From positions 374,391 to 438,390 of the forward strand of contig NW_017265164.1 in the NCBI RefSeq assembly GCF_001638985.1: DNA of 64,000 bases, given 5' to 3'. A program made the position numbers and the translations under genes. Origin of the DNA: Phycomyces blakesleeanus NRRL 1555(-) (taxonomy: Eukaryota > Mucoromycota > Mucoromycetes > Mucorales > Phycomycetaceae). How positions within the stretch are numbered: position 1 is the stretch's first letter; each line of letters begins with the position of its first letter. The notes under the pieces are model-generated. The model did not search any database. It saw only the letters and a program-made list of their open reading frames with translations, and had not been told where the DNA came from. Shown here in pieces: positions 60,482 to 64,000 of the stretch.

Positions 60482-61837
60482 TTTGTTAATGTATCGGACA
60501 TTATATTATTTTTATATATAAAAAAAAAATTCACATTGAAACAGTTGAAACACGTACACACGTACACACACATTCAAACCAATTCTTTCAATTTCATCTC
60601 TTTAACTTGATTTTACATTGTCAAATTGTCTGCAGACATCACAAAGGTAAATATTGATATATAAAATACTACTAAGTTATCAATGAAGTATTTGATAGAT
60701 AGATGAATAGATGGATAGATGGATGGATGGATGGATGGATGGATGGACGGATATATGATATGATATCTGATATAAATTTATTATGTTTTATAGATTTACT
60801 CAAAGATTGAAGATATTATTATTATTATTATTATTGTCATTATGGATTTGTGATTGATTCTATCCAACAACAAAAGAATATTTTGTTGATCAATTGGATA
60901 TGTTGTATATACAACCATTTCTACACACTCGCGTCAAGAAAAAAAGAAGAAGAAGAAAAGTCTTTTTGGATTCAGAGGGTTGAGGATAATTATGACGATT
61001 CATTCTTAAAGTATCTGTGATTTGTTCTCAAGACATTGGAATCTCTTTGCTTCTTAAGCATCCAAGATTCAAGCGCAACTTATCAAGAGGGACGAATATA
61101 TAAACAAGGTAAATATCATAAAATGCACTTCTTTTATAGTATTATTATCTTTATAATTATAATAAAGAGTATGTGTGCTTGTATGTATGTCAATATGTAT
61201 ATATGAAAATGATGATTGTTATATATTTGCTACTTCAGAAGCGGGAGTGCTAATGAGATAAATACAACCACACAATATCTGAGAGTATATAACGTACAGA
61301 CATATATACATTTATACATACTCTGTTACAAATCATTGCGGTTGCTTGTACTTGAGATCATTTGAACAATTTGCAGTTATATTAACTCTTGGTTTATTGA
61401 TTTTCATAGGTAAACTATCAAATCAAATATGTGTATTATATTGTCACAACAAGATCGATATGATGACTATGTATATTTGCTACTTCGGAAGCCCAGCAGG
61501 AGTTGAAAAGGGCTAATGAGACAACATTACACCAATATCTGATGAAGCGATCTTAACGACAATACATATACATATTGTATTGCTTTATACAGTAGTGCTG
61601 TTTTTCTGAACAGTAAAATCATTGAAGATGATGTAACTTACCAATCCTTCTTTACCTTTGCTGCTTTAGGTTTGTTAATTGCTCCTTCCTAAGTGTTGGA
61701 CGCACAACTGGGAAAGGTTATTGAAGTTTGGAAGTCGGAAAGTAGAAAAAGGTTTCTTTAGATAATGCAGTTTGAGTTGGTGTTTGTGCATTTGAACCTT
61801 TATACTTCTTTAATGTTTAATAAAAATTACACTTTAA
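60482..61837. repeat. right arm of the 1.3-kb inverted repeat
   Basis: Reverse complement of 54480-55797, 1356 bp. Plus-strand exon-like blocks: 60936-61012 region (KSFWIQRVEDNYDDSFLKYL, then a TGA in frame), 61479-61556 (ATSEAQQELKRANETT, ends LMKRS-stop) and 61594-61692 (SAVFLNSKIIEDDVTYQSFF, TFAALGLLIAPS, stop). Shortened, diverged copies of the last two blocks lie just upstream at about 61230-61280 and 61360-61412. So each arm also contains an internal duplication. No intact gene can be assembled. Confidence 0.93.
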
Positions 61838-62664
61838 AAATCAAAAGCCTTTATATATATATTAATTTCTCATGTTCATCTACGAAACACCAATGTCTTT
61901 TACATATATATTATAGTCGATAGGTCTTTCCCCTGTCCTTATTTTTTCTTATTCTTCTGGTACTATTTTTCTCGCGTTGTTTTATACAATATAACAATTT
62001 AGAAATATATATATATAGTTTATTTTATTATTTTATATGCTTTGGCCAATAAACCCGACATCTGATAAAAAAGATAACTCGAGCATGATTATGATGGAAA
62101 AGAAACATAATGTTAAGGGTCTACGGATATAGATTATGAAATGATGTAGAACTTTTTGGATATTTTGTTCAGAGAGAATCAGTCAGAACATAACACATGT
62201 ATTTTTTTTTTATAATCATTGCTGGATACAATCTTGCCAGAGAAATCACCATCAGATTTCTTGATTTCTGGTCCTAAATGAATTACACTTTAACTTCTTT
62301 ATGGTATATATTCTATAAATTAGATAGAATAAGATATTGAGATATATTATTATTAAACCCTATTAGTTACGTTAAAGTAGCTAGCAAAGTCTCAAACCGA
62401 AACATAAACTCTAGTATTGTTTCTGTTTTTATTAATATGCTTCACTTCTCTCTAGGATCATGACTTAATATCCTATTGCGGATAGACAAGTTTTTTTTTC
62501 TTGGTAGAAGATTTGGTTGTTGTTTTTTGGAACAAAATAAATAAAATAAAAGAAGAGGATGGACAATATGCAAATTAAGCAATCAAAAGATGTGTAGATT
62601 GCCTATAAATATGTACACGAAAACAATGATTTTTTTTATTATATATTAAATTTTATTAGAATGA
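61838..62664. other. spacer containing a second copy of the subtilase-like fragment
   Basis: At about 62225-62310 the sequence is clearly similar to 18115-18200 (CCAGAGAAAT-ACCATCAGATTTCTTG core and flanks). Read on the minus strand it gives GPEIKKSDGDFSGKIVSS, which parallels KKSDGNFSGENV in the 17.3-18.2 kb relic. The remainder is AT-rich, without a gene. Confidence 0.5.
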
Positions 62665-64000
62665 TCACTTGCAGATAACCTTTATACGTTTGAGATGTCG
62701 AAGACGATCTTCTGGAGGGGGGTCTGCTATCCAATTAGCTACATCTGTGCCTACATTATTGTTCGGGCCTGCTGACTGGAGAGCCAAAACTCTGAGATCA
62801 CGGAGGTCTTTGGCCCAATGTATGACAGTCTTGCTTGTATACCCACACAAAATATCTGCAGTAATCCAATCATGATATCCAATATCCCAATAATGTAAGC
62901 GTTGTAAGCCTTGTGACAGAATCCGAAGTGTTAAAGGGCCTTCTGATGGGCCAAATGTTCCGGCAGTTGATAAAGAAAGGAGATTCGGCAGAGTGGCACA
63001 CAAGAGATGCGCGAGGGCAACTGAAGGAAGAACAGGACGTACAAAAGAGAGATTAAGTGAGACAAGCTGAGTGGATAGGGGAGTAAAGAGACGGTAAGGT
63101 TGATTGGGTTTCATGGATCGTCCCAGAATTACGCGCAGGATATCTTGGATAGAGTAAAAGTTTTCGTTTTCTTGGTCCTCTGGATCATATGTGTAGAAGT
63201 GGATGCTAGAGTTGTTGTGGTTATGGTCATAATCATTACTGCCACTTTCACCATTATTATCACTATTATTATAATTGTCAGTAATTTTATCTTCTATTGC
63301 ATCCTCCCAGTCATCTGCTAACGAATCTTCATCGGCTGAAGAAATCTTAGGTCGTGCGTGTTCTGGACGAGCACGCCAGAATACTTGGATCAATTTATTT
63401 AAGGAAACCGACGATCCCTCTAGACAAAGATGTGTATAATGATCGTGACCACCGAATAAATACAAGAACTGATCGGGCAATCCGTTGTATCCCAAACGAT
63501 GCAGCGCACTGAATTCTTGGAGGATAATTTCCTTGGCCGTCATTGGTAGAGCTGAAAAGTACCTAGCACATTTTCCAGGAGCAGAGGAATGCCATGTCTT
63601 GAGAGATTTGGCAATCTCATGCGCACAGATTACACGCAGACTTGTGAAAGTTCTTTTGGTAATGTAGCTAATGTCTTCTGTTTTACGTCGAGGAGTAGCA
63701 ACGATAGGTTTTGGCAGCCAAGAAGGTGGAGGTGGGGGTCCGGCTGGAGCACGATGAGTCGCGGTTGATGCTCCAGACGTATCTGTAGCTGAAGCCATAC
63801 TCATAGCCGTAACGGCGGCCGTGACTGCAGCTGCATTATGTGTAGATTTTTCAGGAGTTGATTCCCAAGAAAAAGTCCATTCGGCAGGTGAGTGAAAGGA
63901 AATTGGAGCACTTGATGTACCTTGGGCATCTTGGCGTTTTTGGCGATTCATTTCAGCTCGTCCCTGCTCAAATCGCATCTTAGCGAGTTTCGCAGTGACA
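62665..64000 (-). CDS. uncharacterised protein with leucine-rich C-terminal half (5' partial)
   Basis: An uninterrupted frame of at least 445 codons that is still open at the window edge (KLAK before the Met at 63978), so the true start may lie outside. The N-terminal 100 residues are Ala/Ser/Pro-rich. A helical block follows (RRKTEDISYITKRTFTSLRV; ILQEFSALHRLGYNGLPDQF). An acidic Asn-rich linker lies at about residues 215-265. The C-terminal part shows LRR-like periodicity: TQLVSLNLSFVRPVLPSVAL, CATLPNLLSLSTAGTFG, SQGLQRLHYWDIGYHDW and DLRDLRVLALQSAG. It resembles fungal F-box/LRR-type hypotheticals, but no F-box is seen. Function not assigned. Confidence 0.6.
   Translation of the reverse strand, partial: VTAKLAKMRFEQGRAEMNRQKRQDAQGTSSAPISFHSPAEWTFSWESTPEKSTHNAAAVTAAVTAMSMASATDTSGASTATHRAPAGPPPPPSWLPKPIVATPRRKTEDISYITKRTFTSLRVICAHEIAKSLKTWHSSAPGKCARYFSALPMTAKEIILQEFSALHRLGYNGLPDQFLYLFGGHDHYTHLCLEGSSVSLNKLIQVFWRARPEHARPKISSADEDSLADDWEDAIEDKITDNYNNSDNNGESGSNDYDHNHNNSSIHFYTYDPEDQENENFYSIQDILRVILGRSMKPNQPYRLFTPLSTQLVSLNLSFVRPVLPSVALAHLLCATLPNLLSLSTAGTFGPSEGPLTLRILSQGLQRLHYWDIGYHDWITADILCGYTSKTVIHWAKDLRDLRVLALQSAGPNNNVGTDVANWIADPPPEDRLRHLKRIKVICK

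Overview
The window is nuclear DNA of a filamentous fungus, most likely an early-diverging one (Mucoromycota, probably Mucorales). The evidence is compact AT-rich intergenic DNA, genes cut by many short GT-AG introns stuffed with (TA)n and pentanucleotide repeats, fungal families such as PalB calpain, HEM13, PBI2-type inhibitor and Pcl-type cyclin, and fragments resembling multi-copy Mucoromycota hypothetical proteins. The species cannot be named from the sequence alone. No bacterial features, CRISPR arrays or recognisable rRNA/tRNA genes were seen.

Gene-rich part (0.6-40.4 kb): a pantothenate/allantoate-type MFS permease; a tiny WWE-like protein; TFIIH subunit TFB3/MAT1 divergent from SRP subunit SEC65; a mitochondrial CaiB-type CoA-transferase (SUGCT-like); transketolase; a NudC/CS-domain protein (NUDCD1); a RINT1/Tip20 tether; coproporphyrinogen oxidase HEM13 convergent with a mitochondrial RNase II-family exonuclease (DSS1/cyt-4); an I9-type protease inhibitor; glycine cleavage H protein; a PalB/Rim13 (calpain-7) protease; and a very short ribophorin II/Swp1-like OST subunit. 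These are housekeeping genes on both strands with no operon logic. Mitochondrial metabolism and ER/Golgi traffic are well represented, but no joint pathway is implied. Exon sums of ten of these genes were checked and all are multiples of three.

Accessory part (40.9-62.6 kb): broken open frames (40.9-43.1 kb), a 0.93-kb foldback element right upstream of a 1-Cys peroxiredoxin gene, a small N/K-rich open frame, a Pho80/Pcl-type cyclin, and an MFS sugar transporter. Next comes the most striking object: a 7.36-kb structure bounded by two almost identical inverted arms of about 1.3 kb (54480-55797 and 60482-61837). Its 4.7-kb interior carries nested inverted-repeat elements (one with a TTA target duplication) and a decayed gene fragment. 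The window closes with the 3' part of an uncharacterised leucine-rich protein.

Unusual gene architecture recurs: inferred micro-exons of 5, 12, 15 and 21 nt, and a GC-AG intron. The 12-nt micro-exon completes the codon of the presumed catalytic aspartate of the CoA-transferase.
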